Origin: Spironucleus salmonicida
Lineage: Eukaryota; Fornicata; Diplomonadida; Hexamitidae
Direction of reading: 5' to 3'
NCBI GenBank assembly: GCA_000497125.2
Contig: CM035322.1
Span: 1,186,001-1,250,000 of the forward strand
Length of the DNA: 64,000 nt
Positions 24,016 through 36,338 of the stretch are shown here, in pieces. How positions within the stretch are numbered: the stretch's first letter is position 1; every line of letters begins with the position of its first letter. The position numbers and the translations under genes are program-made. Below the pieces are notes generated by a model. That model was given only the letters and a program-made list of their open reading frames with translations. It was not told the DNA's origin and ran no database searches.

Positions 24016-24821
24016 GTCAATAACTTTTAAATTAATCATATATTTTAAAAAATTATCTTAATTGAATGTAATCTATATAACAATAATATTTAATATATAT
24101 TGATTAAAATTTAGTAGCTTACGAGAATTATATAGTCAACTTCAATTATTAACTATTTTTAAGATACATTAAATATAAGACTGTACTATTACAAATGTAG
24201 ATATTTAAATATAAAATGATTATATTTGCGTATGATAAATAAACCCAACAAATTCTAATTATTAACAATAATGCATACTAGTAATTATCTAGATTTCATA
24301 TTACTTTGTTAAACAAAAATATAAGCTAAATTCCGTAACTAAATAATTTGTCAAAATATTGATCCATATTCAATCACAGTTTAAATATTATCAGTTAAGA
24401 TGGTGTTCGTTATATTTTCATTATTACCTATATTTTCAGTATTCGAGTTAATTGAAATAGATTGTATATCTTTTTACCAATTACAAAACAATATAAATAA
24501 GTTAAAATAAATCAGAAAGTTAATTAACCTGGTTAGTTCAATTAGTTTGATAAAGAATTGATATTGCTAATAGAAATTGCTTAGTTGATTTCATACGTTA
24601 AGTTAAATGATATTTTAATTTATTAAAACTTTATTGGGATAATTTTAAAATATTTATTATTTCCTTGACATAAATAAAATAAGAAAATTTAATAAGTCCA
24701 CTTATATAGTTCTAATAAATTATTAATATCATAGTGTAAAATGATAAAACTTGATAATTACACACTATTTATAGTAAAATATTTATTATATATTAATATT
24801 ATTATTTATAAAAGCAGCTAA
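24016..24821. other. 800-bp AT-rich gap, possible decayed or recoded frame
   Basis: No clean gene. A frame from ATG 24216 reads about 150 codons to TGA near 24663 but is broken by two internal TGA codons. Its last third (PGQFNQFDKELILLIEIAQ) looks protein-like. A separate 53-codon frame at 24400 is in another phase. Chance open frames of this size are common in such AT-rich DNA, so nothing is called. Confidence 0.3.
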
Positions 24822-25175
24822 ATGAAGTAATTTAGACGTTATACTATTACATATCAACCTCACGCTGATTCTATTCCCCAGTCTTTATTTTTCGAAAACA
24901 ACTTTGTAACTGTACCTCAATAATAAATTATCACTGAGACAGCTGATATTGACTAACGAATAGTGGAAAAACGGCGCATTATTTAATATTATCAATTTAC
25001 TTAAAAATAAAAATAAGAACCAATGAATAGTAAGATTGTTAAAGATGTGGAAAGAGATTTTTGTGAGTGTAAATATAAGCGAAGAAGAGTTTTAAACAAT
25101 TTATTTCAGTTTGAAACTGTTGATATTTTTATTCCACAATAACCTAATTCATTTATTCCTAAGAGACCACAGTGA
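24822..25175 (+). CDS. Unknown 117-residue basic protein
   Basis: MKQFRRYTITYQPHADSIPQ at the start, IPQQPNSFIPKRPQ at the end, with a basic middle (KYKRRRVLNNLF). Pro/Gln/Arg-rich and without a hydrophobic core, probably a small nucleic-acid-binding or structural protein. Coding character is better than the surroundings (CAA/CAG mixed with TAA). No family recognised. Confidence 0.5.
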
Positions 25176-25310
25176 GTAATATAATCCTTGTTACTCAACT
25201 ATCGATTACGATTTAGTTTAGTTTCCATTTTCCTTTTTTCACTTTACTGCATACTTCTATTTAGTATTATCATACAAGAATATACTATATCCGCCCAAAT
25301 TTACCAAAAA

Positions 25311-27194
25311 ATGGATAGTAAAAAAATTCAGGCAGACCTGTTGCTCAGAGAGGCGGAGTAAGCATACAGAATACAAAATTTCAACAAAGCTATAACATCA
25401 CTTACATATGCAATTGAACTGTCAGCTAGCTTTTCACTTTATAATTTTAGATCTAAATGTTATACTGCAGCTTCCTATACAGATTAGGCGATATAAGACG
25501 CAAATACAGCTATAAAATTTAATAAAGATTCTCATGAGGGCTATTTTTGTCGGGCTGAGGCTGAATTCTTCAAGGGTGAGTTCGAATTAGCACTTGTTGA
25601 CTATTCCGTATGTTAATTCAAAAGAAGTGATATTTAGGAGCACCGTAGAGGAATTAACAAATGTGAAGAATCAATTCGTAAGGCATGTGAAATTTAAAAT
25701 GTAGACAGATACGTTTAACTTTTAGACCAAGGAGTTTTAATTGAGAAATCACTTTAAAACCCTGGTGAGAACATAGTAATAGAAATATATTAAGGGCCAC
25801 TTGACTTTGTTCCAAGCGAGAATGCTACAGGAATTGAGAATATGACTGGTATCGGTAATACACAAAACATAATTGAAGAGGTTGATCCATTTGAAATACT
25901 TGACATTCCTTCTGATAGAGTTTATAGATCAATTTCCTAAAAAGCTAGACGGTCAGTCAGCTATAATAGAATTGGAAAAATGGCAGAGGATAGAGAATTT
26001 TTAAAGGAAATTGCTCAATTAGATATAATTTCTTCTATTACAAGTAAAGGAATAGGTTACATAGATTAAAGAGAAGATTTTTGGAGAAATTAGGACTCAA
26101 ATAATTCTAAACCAAAATCCTTTAATAGAAATCGCAAATCCGTTCTGCCATCAGCCTCAAAATCTCCTATAAGAGCTCAATCGGTCAGATAAGATAAAAT
26201 AGCTTCACTTGCTTCCAAGATATCTTCATACCGATATAAAATTTAGTAGAATGACACCTAGTAAATCGACAGAACTACATTTTATTAGAATAAAATCCCA
26301 CGAAACCCATAAATCGAACTAGCAATTAAATAACTTTCAATTTTTGTTAAAGAGGTTTCTATTAATATCACTGAAGCTGTGAATAAATAAGCTTACGACC
26401 TAGCTATTAAGTTTTCTCAATAACTTATATTCCGTCTTAATAAACAATCTGATCCAATTTTGAATCTTTTTTAGTCCAAAAATCAGATTCTTGCAGATAC
26501 TTTTTGTACAAAAGCTTGCATAGAAATCAAGCTTAATAGCGAAAATGCTTTTAAATCCTTCGATTAATCAGTTGATTTTGCAAAAAAATCTGGAGATATT
26601 TCTACAATTTTGAAGGTTAAGAGAGAACATGCAAAGGCTCTTTTGAATGTTAATTCGGTCGTTAAAGCACTTTAAAAGTTTAAAGAAATATAGGAAATCT
26701 GCTAGATTTAACAGGTTAATTTGGACAATGAATTTAACGTTTCTAGATGCTATTTTGAGCTGAAAGAGTACAATTAGGCCATCGAACATGGAGTTAATAG
26801 CTATGAGGGTTTAAAAGCAATTTTTAATAATAGGTATCCATAAAAAGAACTTCCTGAAATAGTTGAATTTTCAGTTTTTAAGGAACCTAAGGTCTGTGAA
26901 ACTGTATGCGATTTGTTATGCTTGCTCGGTCGTAGTTATTAATAATTAAAAGATACCGAAAATGCTAAAAAATGGCTTAATTTATGTCTTAGCGAAAGTG
27001 TTAAATACGAGGATTTCTCTAGTTTGAAAGCTGCTGAAGGAGGTTTAAAATAATTGGGAGAAATGGGATCGATTCCAGCAATTTTAGGATAAATAGAATA
27101 GCCATAATTGAATCGAGGTATGAGCATTGGGCTCAGCGATGGCTAGTATATGTGTAATGATAGTTTGGATGCTTTAAAGAACATATATTAGTGA
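25311..27194 (+). CDS. ODAD4: ODAD4 (TTC25) outer dynein arm docking protein
   Basis: 627 residues, close to the roughly 670 of the family. N-terminal TPRs: EAEQAYRIQNFNKAITSLTY, YNFRSKCYTAASYTDQAIQD, YFCRAEAEFFKGEFELALVD, then EHRRGINKCEESIRKA. That last segment matches the ODAD4 pattern after the third repeat. A basic Ser-rich linker and further helical repeats follow. ODAD4 helps attach outer dynein arms to axonemal doublets. The pyrimidine-rich 100-bp leader upstream resembles those of other GC-richer genes here. The end at 27194 is followed by ten more sense codons before another TGA, so the exact end depends on TGA being read as stop. Confidence 0.85.
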
Positions 27195-27902
27195 TCGGAG
27201 TGGATATTTCAGAACAAAGAGTGAATTAAATTACTTAAGTTACTACTCTTGGCTTAAATTAAGAACTTTTTTTAATGAAAGCTTATATAATATATTTTGA
27301 TAGTAAATTATAGCTATAACAAAGTAATTAAAATTAGCTTCAAAATGATTGCTGTGTTTATAGAAAAATGTTTTAAGGTCAGCTTGGATAAACAATATAA
27401 CTATTTAGCCTCACTTTAGTTAATAACCTTATTATTGCCTAGTTATGTATAATTAGTTGTAGTATTATTTATCTAAAACTCATGATGATATAATTAAGTA
27501 TATAATTGCTGATGAGAAACCTTAGGTATAATATTATTTTATTTTATAGAGAAAAGTAAATGAAAAATAATATATATAAAACTATTCAAAATACGAAATA
27601 CCAGCTTTATAGGATCTTAATTAAATACTTTTTATTAAAATACACAAATTTCGTGTGTAGTTCCACGCATGACTTCTAAATAAATAGACACAAATTTACT
27701 ACATAAAATCCAATTAATTCATATTAAATATTAATTCAAATTTATTTCAAATTTGATTTATAGATGTGATTTACTTATTTTTGTAACAGTATTTATATAT
27801 ATTAAAATAAAATATAGTAAAAAATTAATGTTTTTAAATTTGCTCACAGATTATTAGCGAATTATTATAATTATAATTTATTGAATCATATTTCTCTTCA
27901 AA
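27195..27902. other. 700-bp gap with two overlapping weak frames
   Basis: Two ATG frames overlap in different phases: 27275-27769 (164 codons, starts MKAYIIYFDSKLQ) and 27445-27672 (75 codons, contains KYIIADEKPQVQYYFILQRK). Neither has a recognisable motif and they cannot both be right. One small gene is possible here. Confidence 0.3.
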
Positions 27903-29069
27903 ATGTTGATTCTGTTAGCCTAAGTATGGCCACAACCAGTACAGACTTATTCTTATAAGCACATTGACAAATAATCATTTATGAAGTAATATACTCAGTC
28001 ATTAGACGAGCATCTAGATAATATCAAATTATTTGTTGGTTCTATTATAACGTATGAATATGAAGTAAGTGAGTGTTAAGATGAATTTTGTAGCATCTTT
28101 ATCCAGAAAACTTTGCTCTAACCTTTTGAATATTACAAAATGCAGTCTTATATTGAAGTTATTTTAGATCCTATGATGGCAATTTCTTATACTGATAGTC
28201 TTAAATTTGGTTATTCTGTTAGAATTAATGAAAATCTACCATTTGCTTAGGATGCATCTAATCTAATTTAGAAACTCATCATTTCATATGAATCAACTTC
28301 TGAAAGCAGGGCATTTACTGCTTTATCTATTGCTGGTTATAATGGTTTTCTTGCTATTAACAGTAAAGAATAAATGATTGGGTTCACTCAAGATTATGAT
28401 GAAGAATGTAATGTTATCATCAATGAGGCTCGAGTTGTTTAACTTCCTACTTATATCGAAAGTGAATTTTTGCTACAACTTGCAAAAGTACACAGATCTG
28501 AACTACCAACAGCTGCTCAATAGTTCTTGCAATATACTATATCTGATTTAATACCAGATAAAATATTTGATTATCTTAGTTAGTTTTACTTTGTCAATAG
28601 TTATATTTTTGGAATTACTAGTTATCAATCATAAGAAGCATATTTCTTTACTTTAAATAAAGAATATCTTAGGAAAATTAATACTTCTGAAAATGCTGTT
28701 TAATCTTCTTGTAGAACAGATTTATCCTTCGTTGTTTCATCAGATTTCCGTACTATTTCAGTTGAAAGATAATTAAATAGTTCACTAGCAAAGACTAATG
28801 ATTTTAAAGTTTTTACTAATACTTTACGTACATTCCCTTTCAGAACTGAGGAAACTCCATCAATAGTAGCATTTACTTAAGTGGATAAATTTTTAACCTT
28901 ATAAAAATGCAATAGCGTTTTTGACGGAAACACTATTGCTTCTTGTGCAGAATTATCTCCTCCTGCTGATTATTGGAGCATTATTTGCAGTTTAATAATC
29001 ATAGCTGTAGTTATTACTGCTTGGGTTTATGGTTGTAGATTTAGTATTAAATAGGCTAAAGATGAATGA
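27903..29069 (+). CDS. Type I membrane protein, 388 residues
   Basis: Short N-terminal hydrophobic start (MLILLAQV) consistent with a signal peptide. A lumenal or extracellular region of about 345 residues with several cysteines and N-x-S/T sites follows. Then comes one clear membrane helix (IICSLIIIAVVITAWVYGC) and a short tail ending KQAKDE. The ectodomain has no familiar motif. Likely an endomembrane or surface protein, possibly a glycoprotein. Confidence 0.7.
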
Positions 29070-29251
29070 AATTAATTTTATTTATATATTAGCTATATAG
29101 CGTAGTATTTAGACAAATGATATTAGTTGTATTTTATATCTATAAAGTAATAGTAAGATCTAGTCCTCTATTATACTCATTTATTTCGCTTTGATATAAT
29201 AAAATGAAACTTTCTTATACTGAAATAATTATTCATATATCAAAACAGTAA

Positions 29252-29283
29252 TATATTATTATATATATTTAATAATATATTTA
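29252..29283. promoter_or_regulatory. TAATATATTATTATATATA element
   Basis: A/T near-palindrome ending 15 bp before the ATG of the methyltransferase gene. It is of the same type as in the other upstream gaps and is a candidate promoter. Confidence 0.3.
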
Positions 29284-29298
29284 AGACGCTTCTTTTTA

Positions 29299-31095
29299 AT
29301 GACGGATAAAGAAAAAGTGGATTTATTTTATTTGAATGAAGGATACATTGTTGATTTACCATTATATAAGTAATATACATAAAAATTTAACTAGTATGCT
29401 CAATTAGTATTTCCTAAACTTTAGTATTTAAAATTTTACAATTAGTTTGATTGGGTAGCAGAATTTTTACCTAGTTTACCAGAATATCTTTACCTTGGTT
29501 AAGAAAATTATTTGACAGAAGCCCTTATAAAATAAAAAAAGGTTGTCGTGATAAACTAGTTATCAGCTTTAACCTCTGTTAAAGTTTTAGTTAATTTTTT
29601 AGAAGCTAATACATACATTATTATTTAGTAATAAAATGGTTTAGACTAAGATATAATACCTAAAAATTATTAGATGATTAAATATGGTTCAGATTCTGAT
29701 TTTATACTTTCTGACCTTTTAAAAGAATCACCGTTTGTATATTTTAAAACTACAGGAAAATATCATTTAACTATTTTACGTAAAACATCAGAAAATTTAT
29801 TAACTACTATTAATAAAAATTAATTTGCATCCTTATCTATTAAAATTGAAAAATGTTTAGCAGATATAAATTTTACTAATTTTAATTAAAAAATGTAAAA
29901 AACTCCAGTAATATTATATTAAGCTTCAAATGAATGGAAAGTTAACTAGTTATCTTCAATTATTGGGGCTAGAAAAGAATTAATATTAACAGTTAATGAT
30001 ATTTTAAAGAACATTATTATATTTTCTGAATTATAAGTTGATATCAATTTATTAATTTAATAGAGTTTTTTGATCACTTTTATTGATTGTAATCTTAATA
30101 ATGAAATATAGTTGCAACTTAGTAAAGAGTTTGCACTGCTGTTTAAAGAAACATCAGAAAATGTTATGTAATTTGCTATTTATCAAAAAATTTAATAGGA
30201 GGAAGCAAACGAATAGCAGAAAGATTATGATATCAATAATTACTTTATATCAAAATAATAGATACCTGTAAATTCAAATTTACATTTTTAAACTCTATTT
30301 ACAAGATAATTTGATACAAACAAAGAAAAATCAATGGTTGCTGAGATGTATGAATATATTTAAATTTTGTCGAATATCAAGAAAGAGGATATAGATACTA
30401 TTATTAAAGAATTTGTGTATGATGATATTATTCTTTAGAAATTGTCAGAAAAAGTTACATTGGCATCGGATACAAATAGAATCGAAAGAAATTTAAAGTA
30501 ATTTAAGAAATTTTATGAAAAAAGTTATTTACATGGTAAGATTTTTGAGAATATGATAGACCTGGGATGTGCAGATGGACTAATTGCTTATTCAATAGGG
30601 GTATATTTAAATATTAAGGAATCAAATATTGTAGGTTTGGACATAAGAGATATAAGAAAAGCAAATATTTAATATATATAAACTGATTTAGAATACTAAT
30701 GTAGTTTACCTGATAATTCAGTATAGATTGCCACTATCTAATAAGTTCTGCATCATATTCACAATTGGTAGAATGTAATTCGCGAGACGTACAAAAAATT
30801 AGAGAATTATGGATATTTTATTATAAGGGAAAGCATTGTATCTGAAACAATAGATTCTCTAATTTTAGATATTTAACACTCTTTATATGCAGTATTAAAC
30901 AAAGAGATGACATCTTAGCAGTATGTGCAAGAATTTGTTACAAATTATATAACACAACATGACATGATTTAATGTCTAGAAGAAGTTGGATTCAAGATAA
31001 GAGTTGTATAAAAAGATTATATGCATGATAAATTTAATAAGTTTTGGATAATTTGCTAAAAATTGATACAGCCATCAGTTTAAATCAAAGAGTGA
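29299..31095 (+). CDS. SAM-dependent methyltransferase with long N-terminal region
   Basis: 598 residues. The C-terminal third is a class I methyltransferase: motif I MIDLGCADGLIAYSIG at about 418-433, acidic loop VGLDIRD, then TDLEYQCSLPDNSVQIAT and a VLHHIHNWQNVIRE motif like the type 11 (UbiE-like) family. KKLENYGYFIIRES forms the following strand. About 400 residues precede it with no recognised domain, helical and Gln-rich. The substrate is unknown; the LHHI-W helix is common in small-molecule and lipid methylases. A single long protein is supported by the uninterrupted frame. Confidence 0.8.
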
Positions 31096-31142
31096 TATTT
31101 TATAATAATTACTATATATTCCACTTTTCATTCCACTTTAAA

Positions 31143-32420
31143 ATGATGTACGATATTGATCGAACCACCTCTGACGTTCTAATATTTAATGATAAATAAA
31201 TATTTAGATATGATTAATAAACCACTAGTATTATTAAAATCATTAATCTTGATTCAGAAGTTACCGCTATTTTTTAAGAAAAAGGAAGATATTATGTTGG
31301 TACAGCTTCTGGTAAAATAGCAGATATTAATGAATAAGAATATATTTTCTAAGATATTGGATTAGATCCCATATTATCTATTTTCTCTCATTAAAATTAA
31401 ACATATGCAGGGTCTAATTCTGAAGTTTACTCTTTTGAATATAGTAATAAAACAAAAGCTTCAGTTTTAACGATATAAGGATCTACATTATACCATAAAA
31501 GTTCTAATTCTTTATATATAGCAAACAATTCCGAGTTATCTTATTATCTCATTAAAAATGGTGTTTTTGAGAAAGTTAAGTCTATAACAATTAATTCTGT
31601 TATAAAATAATTATCTTCTAATACTTAAAATTTAGTAGTTTTAACTTAAAACTCAATACTCATTTATAACTATTAAACATTAGTGTTTTAATCATAGATT
31701 AAAAAAGCTTACAATATGTAAAAGTTATTTAGCCTTGTGAATGATAAATAGCATTATTTTGTAGTGAATTCTATTAAAGATAATTCTTTGAATTTCTTTA
31801 ATAACACGTCGTAGGAGTTTGTATTTTAAATTAAGTCACCTGTTGAATTATAATATTATTCGATTTTTTCAAACTAGGAAACCTAAAACTGTCAGCTTTT
31901 CTATATTTATGGCAAGGAAATGGTATAATTTGGTAAATTGACATTTGAAGTAAGATAAAATTAGAAGATGTAAATTAAATTAGAATAAAACATTTTAAAT
32001 ATTACTATTTAACCTCCAAAGATACGTCAACACATAATTCATTAAGATACTATTGTTGATTAAGATGAAACCGCATTTGATATTCCTGCATTAGAGCAGG
32101 CTCTTAGATAGTAAGATATTGAATAGGTAAATATTTGTATTTAATCTTTGGATACTGATATTTATTCTAAAATGACTAATTCTGGTATTTAGTTACTTTT
32201 AGATTTTTTAGTTTCAAATTTATCTCCAGCTGGTGTGATTTGGCTTAAGTCTTTTATTCGTACTATAAAATTAACAACAAAATAATAAGAGGCATTTATG
32301 TTCTCTTATATGTATTATAGGTAACAATCTATTAATATATTAAAAATTGCATAATTAAAAGATCTGTGGGGAGGCCAGATTGGCGAGTTAGAACCTATAG
32401 AAGAAATAGAAGAATGGTGA
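31143..32420 (+). CDS. WD40/Utp12-domain protein (t-UTP, WDR43/UTP5-like)
   Basis: 425 residues. The first 300 have propeller-like strands (DVLIFNDKQIFRYDQ, YVGTASGKIADINEQ, YAGSNSEVYSFEY). The C-terminus fits the Utp12 domain: LEQALRQQDIEQVNICIQSL, then LLLDFLVSNLSPAGVIWLKS, IRTIKLTT and a final helix ending QLKDLWGGQ. Proteins of this build (UTP5/WDR43, UTP9) sit in the t-UTP/UtpA complex that starts small-subunit pre-rRNA processing and couples it to rDNA transcription. It is shorter than most relatives. It ends 11 bp from the convergent coiled-coil gene. Confidence 0.7.
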
Positions 32421-32431
32421 TGAATATTTAT

Positions 32432-33685
32432 TCACTTTAGTTTAGTTTTTATTTACTACAGTTATGATATGCTCTTTTCTAGCTCCTCAATTTCCATATT
32501 CATTGAAGTTTCGTCATAATTAAGCATATCATTACAGATACGAGACAATGATACATCCGGTTATGTATTAACAGATTGATTTAAGGCCAAATAGTCGGAT
32601 TCTTCTAATTCGTTATACATTGAATCGACTACATGTTATGGTCCTTCTAAAACAATATCCGATTCTTAAGGTATTTAATCTTTTTATTGATTTTTTCTGA
32701 AATTTTTGAAAAGTTTATTCAGATCTTATTCATTCTTAGTGGATTCCATATCATGTTCTTCATGTAACATTTCAGTTAACTTATTTTTCAATGAGTCTGT
32801 TAAACTCTGTTCTAGATTATATTTTGTAGGGGAATTTTACTATTATATCTATTAATTATCTTTATCTAATATTAAATTTATTTCATCTAAATATTAATTT
32901 TGAGGACTTTATTAGTAACTCTTTTACAGCTTTATTACTTCATTTTTAGAATTTTATTTTTCAATATTCCATTTGATCTCTTGAACTTTATCACCGAATC
33001 GCACAGTTTTATCAATATTTTTGGCATTTTTAAATTGAGTTAACAATGTCTAATAGTTTTATTGCCATAGTTCCGCCTGCTATTATGAAGCTTATTACTA
33101 ATCCTTCGCAAACATCGTTCTATTTTTATAATCGGCAGACTCTGCTTTTAAGTCAATAATTTATTAACTTAATTCATTGTTTTCTAGCATTAGCTAATCT
33201 TAAACTGCTTAAAATGCTTAAGTAAGTTAGTTTATTTCTTCTTGAAATTCTAATTATGTAATTTAGTTTCCTTTTAATTCTTCATTTTCTATTTATAATT
33301 CTGAATTTAGTTTATGAATTTTCTTAGAATTTGTTAATAGTTCTTTCATCTGAGTTTAAAATTAAGTTAATTTAAGAGTAAGATTATGTGATTTTTACGT
33401 TTCTATAGTCAATTCGTTATATGTTTCATTATACTACTAAGTAAGCTATTCTTTTTCTAAGACTAGATTATTATAATTTTATTCTAGTTCTATGTATTAC
33501 TATGAATCTTATATAGGTTTTTACATTTATTATACTTTTTCAACAAAGGTTGAAGCAGTTCTAGTGCGTATATGTGCTGTAAGTTCTTTAATATGAATAT
33601 TTTAAGCATCAACTTCCTTTTTAAGCATCTGATTCTCGTTTTTTAATCTTAGGTTCTACGACTACAAAACAGGCTGAGAATTCAT
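32432..33685 (-). CDS. Coiled-coil protein, 417 residues
   Basis: Long heptad-rich helix from residue about 10 to 330 with abundant UAR-coded Gln (for example LRLKNENQMLKKEVDAQNIH at the start). An acidic, less regular C-terminus follows (QESDIVLEGPQHVVDSM). Structural protein of the cytoskeleton, Golgi or basal body by composition; no family signature. The start follows an AT-rich leader at 33686-33737. Confidence 0.62.
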
Positions 33686-33737
33686 TTTTGAAATTTTAAT
33701 AAATAACATATTTAATACTATATAATAACAAAAAATT

Positions 33738-34685
33738 TCACTAAAGCTTTATTTCAATATCACCGCATTGCTCGCTATTTTAATCTTCGCTGATAACATT
33801 CTTAGACAGTTGAATACTACTCCAGTTCATCTTGACGCCAGCTCTGCTCGTTATCCTGCGCATTTTTGGCTATTCGATTGTTAAGTCGACCATACTGGCT
33901 CCTAAATGTGTTGCGATTTGATCGCTAATCTACCAGGAGCTCCCGCCCATTTCGTTGTCGAAGTCCATTCGCGAGAAGGTTTTAGATATGTTTTTTAAGT
34001 TTGTGAGTGATTTTATTTGCATCATTGCATCCGAATGCGAAGATTTAGCTAACTCTTGAGCGTACTTAATAAGTGATGAATTGATCTCCAAATATGTTGG
34101 GAGCCTGGTTGGTATCTTGTTCGTGGGAGGAGTTTTTAGAGGAATATTATTAATAGTAACTTACGGACAGTGCGATAGGGAGAGTGCGAGTTCAGATGGG
34201 GAGAGTAGTCTAGAATCTAGCGCTGAGAGGATTAGTGGTTGGCTAGGAAGCACTTGTAGGAGTTGCAAAAAATCGGAAAATGGAAACGGAGACTAAAAAA
34301 ATGACCCTAAATCCAGTACCAGTGTAACCTGATTGGGATCGATTAATGGGGAAACTGTTGATATAAACGGAATAATAGTCTCTACATATGGATACTTGAA
34401 AAACTCAAAAAGTTGATCTAGAGACTAATAGAAATAATTATCGTCATAAAGGGCAGAGTCTGCAAATTCATTCTACATTATAATGCTCATAAGTGTTTCT
34501 AATGAAATATTTTTAGATACAAAAATGAGTTTTCTGTTTTAGTTCATTTCATAAAAAATTCTGTGAGCTACAAAATCTAAATACTTAGCGGTATCATCAT
34601 AAATATAAGTCATTGCTAACTTAAGAGTATTATTATCTTCTGATATTGCAGAATCTATAAGAGTGTGGTTGTATGAGTCTTGCAT
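33738..34685 (-). CDS. Unknown 315-residue protein
   Basis: MQDSYNHTLIDSAISEDNN to CGDIEIKLQ. An alpha/beta pattern with hydrophobic strands (LIFVSKNISLETL, VTLVLDLGSFFQSP, QPLILSALDSRLLSP) could be a degenerate P-loop/RecA-like core. The later part (THLGASMVDLTIEQPKMRR) resembles the strand-plus-basic-stretch layout of Elongator subunits Elp5/Elp6. That is a guess. GC content is higher in the second half (33.8-34.3 kb) than in the first. Confidence 0.5.
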
Positions 34686-34850
34686 TAGTTCGGTAAAAAA
34701 TTAATATTATTATTATATAGTAATGATGATTATAAATCTATAAAAGTTTTTTGAATGAGTTAGTTCTCGAAATTACTCAATTAGCGAGTTAGGAGTCCAT
34801 AAAAAGCTGAAGAAATATATCATAAAAGTACGCGTTATTAAGCAGTATAA

Positions 34851-35096
34851 ATGGCATCAAACAGAAAGCTACGAACTGAACTTGAAAAATAGTAGATTCA
34901 TATCTTAGATGCTAGGTAAAGCTCACTACCATCAATCCTTAGACCAATTTAACAACAAATAATTATACCTGAACGGATTTAGATTTGTGAGTAAGTAGTC
35001 CATGAAGATGTAGATGCAGATTTAAAAGTAATGTTACACTATGTAAAAAATCAAAGGAAAGAGTTTTAAGATCTTGATTTGGATAATACTAAATGA
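34851..35096 (+). CDS. Small protein, 81 residues to first TGA (may continue)
   Basis: MASNRKLRTELEKQQIHILD to DLDLDNTK. Basic N-terminus, then charged helix; no motif. The same frame continues past three TGA codons for another 100 codons that look coding (next entry). So this may be the N-terminal part of a longer membrane protein, a decayed gene, or a free-standing small protein. Confidence 0.45.
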
Positions 35097-35395
35097 GATC
35101 AATCACTTCGATAACGCTTATTAAATTTACTCTAATAGTGAGTATTTTTATTTACCTATCTGTTCGAAATTTTAAGTTGTATCTAAAGTTTTCTAATTGT
35201 TTGAAGTCTTAGTAATAACTACTCTTCCAATTCAGACATGGATAATTTTTATTTATTTTCTGACACGGATTATTATTCATTTGTGTTACTAGGAGTCATA
35301 CTTTAATTTCCTTTATCATTTGAAGACGAAGTTGACGATGCTAATGATTTTGATAAAGTTGATGGATAATTTTCGAACATGGAGGGATGAATAAA
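35097..35395 (+). pseudogene. In-frame continuation past three TGA codons, two membrane segments
   Basis: In frame with the gene at 34851 and interrupted by TGA at 35094, 35139 and about 35199. The readings between are RQRLLNLLQQ, then a hydrophobic helix (VFLFTYLFEILSCIQSFLIV), then a polar loop, a second hydrophobic stretch (YYSFVLLGVILQFPL) and an acidic tail. If the TGAs were tryptophan, they would flank the first membrane helix, where Trp is usual. A final TGA lies at 35393, 46 bp from the convergent TMEM231-like stop. Options: decayed gene, UGA recoding, or a separate ORF from ATG 35241 (50 codons). Confidence 0.35.
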
Positions 35396-35441
35396 AAACT
35401 ATATATTTACTGTTAAATACATATTTAGTATAAGTAAAATT

Positions 35442-36239
35442 TCACATAATTCTGGCAAAAATAAATATTTTTTTGTAAATACAATTTAGCAACATATAGG
35501 TCCCGAAATAAACTATGACAGAAAAACATAGCCCTGTAAAGATAAACATAATAACTATGGTATTAGTCGGAATCAGCTTTCCAGGCATAAAATTAAACAC
35601 AAAATCTACCACCAATCCTGCAGTAGCAGGTTTAACATCAGTAACGCAAGTTTAGTTAAAAACAGATTATTCTGGTAAAAATTTTGTTGTATCATTATAG
35701 ACTGATGGATCAATATCAGTAAAAGTTGGTTAAATAATATTTTAATGATGACCTGAGCTAACTAATTTACAAATATTAGAGATATTTGAATTTGCATTAG
35801 TAACCTATATATCAAACTCTTAAATATTTTCAATTTTGGTTCCAAAGAAGCTTTCAATTTAAATAAAAACCTTCAAATAGTAAGGCTATCCGAACTGAAC
35901 TAAAGGAAATTAAGGTGTAAAAGCTGTTGGAATGCTAAGCTTTAAAACATTCTTTTGAGGCTAAGTAGTCATTACATACGATGCTGGGAGATCTGTGCCT
36001 ACTATTCCTGGATTTAATTCATTTACTCCAACATTACTTAAGAAAATTAACATATCATATTTTTTAATAGATGGAGGACCGAGCTAAAACTCGGAGGTAA
36101 ATATTCTGTACAAGAACAGAAAGCATACATAAGCTGATATGGAAAGTGGTATAATCTACTTCAATACTAGTAAAGGAATATAATGTAGCTTTCTTTTAGC
36201 TAGTACAGTAGTTTCTTAATTAAGCTAGTAGTTATTCAT
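35442..36239 (-). CDS. TMEM231-like transition-zone membrane protein
   Basis: 265 residues with two membrane helices, one near the N-terminus (LSISAYVCFLFLYRIF, about 35-50) and one near the C-terminus (TIVIMFIFTGLCFSVIVYF). A lumenal beta-rich domain lies between (YDMLIFLSNVG, YYLKVFIQIESFFGTKIEN). Topology, the strand YLKVFIQIESFF and the ending PGKLIPTNT.IVIMF...YKKIFIFARI parallel TMEM231, a subunit of the MKS/B9 complex at the ciliary gate. Similarity is seen by eye only and is moderate. Divergent from a 1,348-residue WD protein across 99 bp. Confidence 0.55.
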
Positions 36240-36283
36240 TTAGAAACTTCATAATAATAAATGTATAATAATGAAATAAACTA

Positions 36284-36309
36284 AATATATAATTATCAAT
36301 ATTATATCG
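36284..36309. promoter_or_regulatory. AATATATAATTAT / ATATTATAT elements in divergent gap
   Basis: Two A/T words lie between the TMEM231-like gene and the large WD protein gene and may act as a shared promoter. Inferred by recurrence across the window. Confidence 0.3.
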
Positions 36310-36338
36310 TATTAAGCAACATCTATTATAATTTTTCA

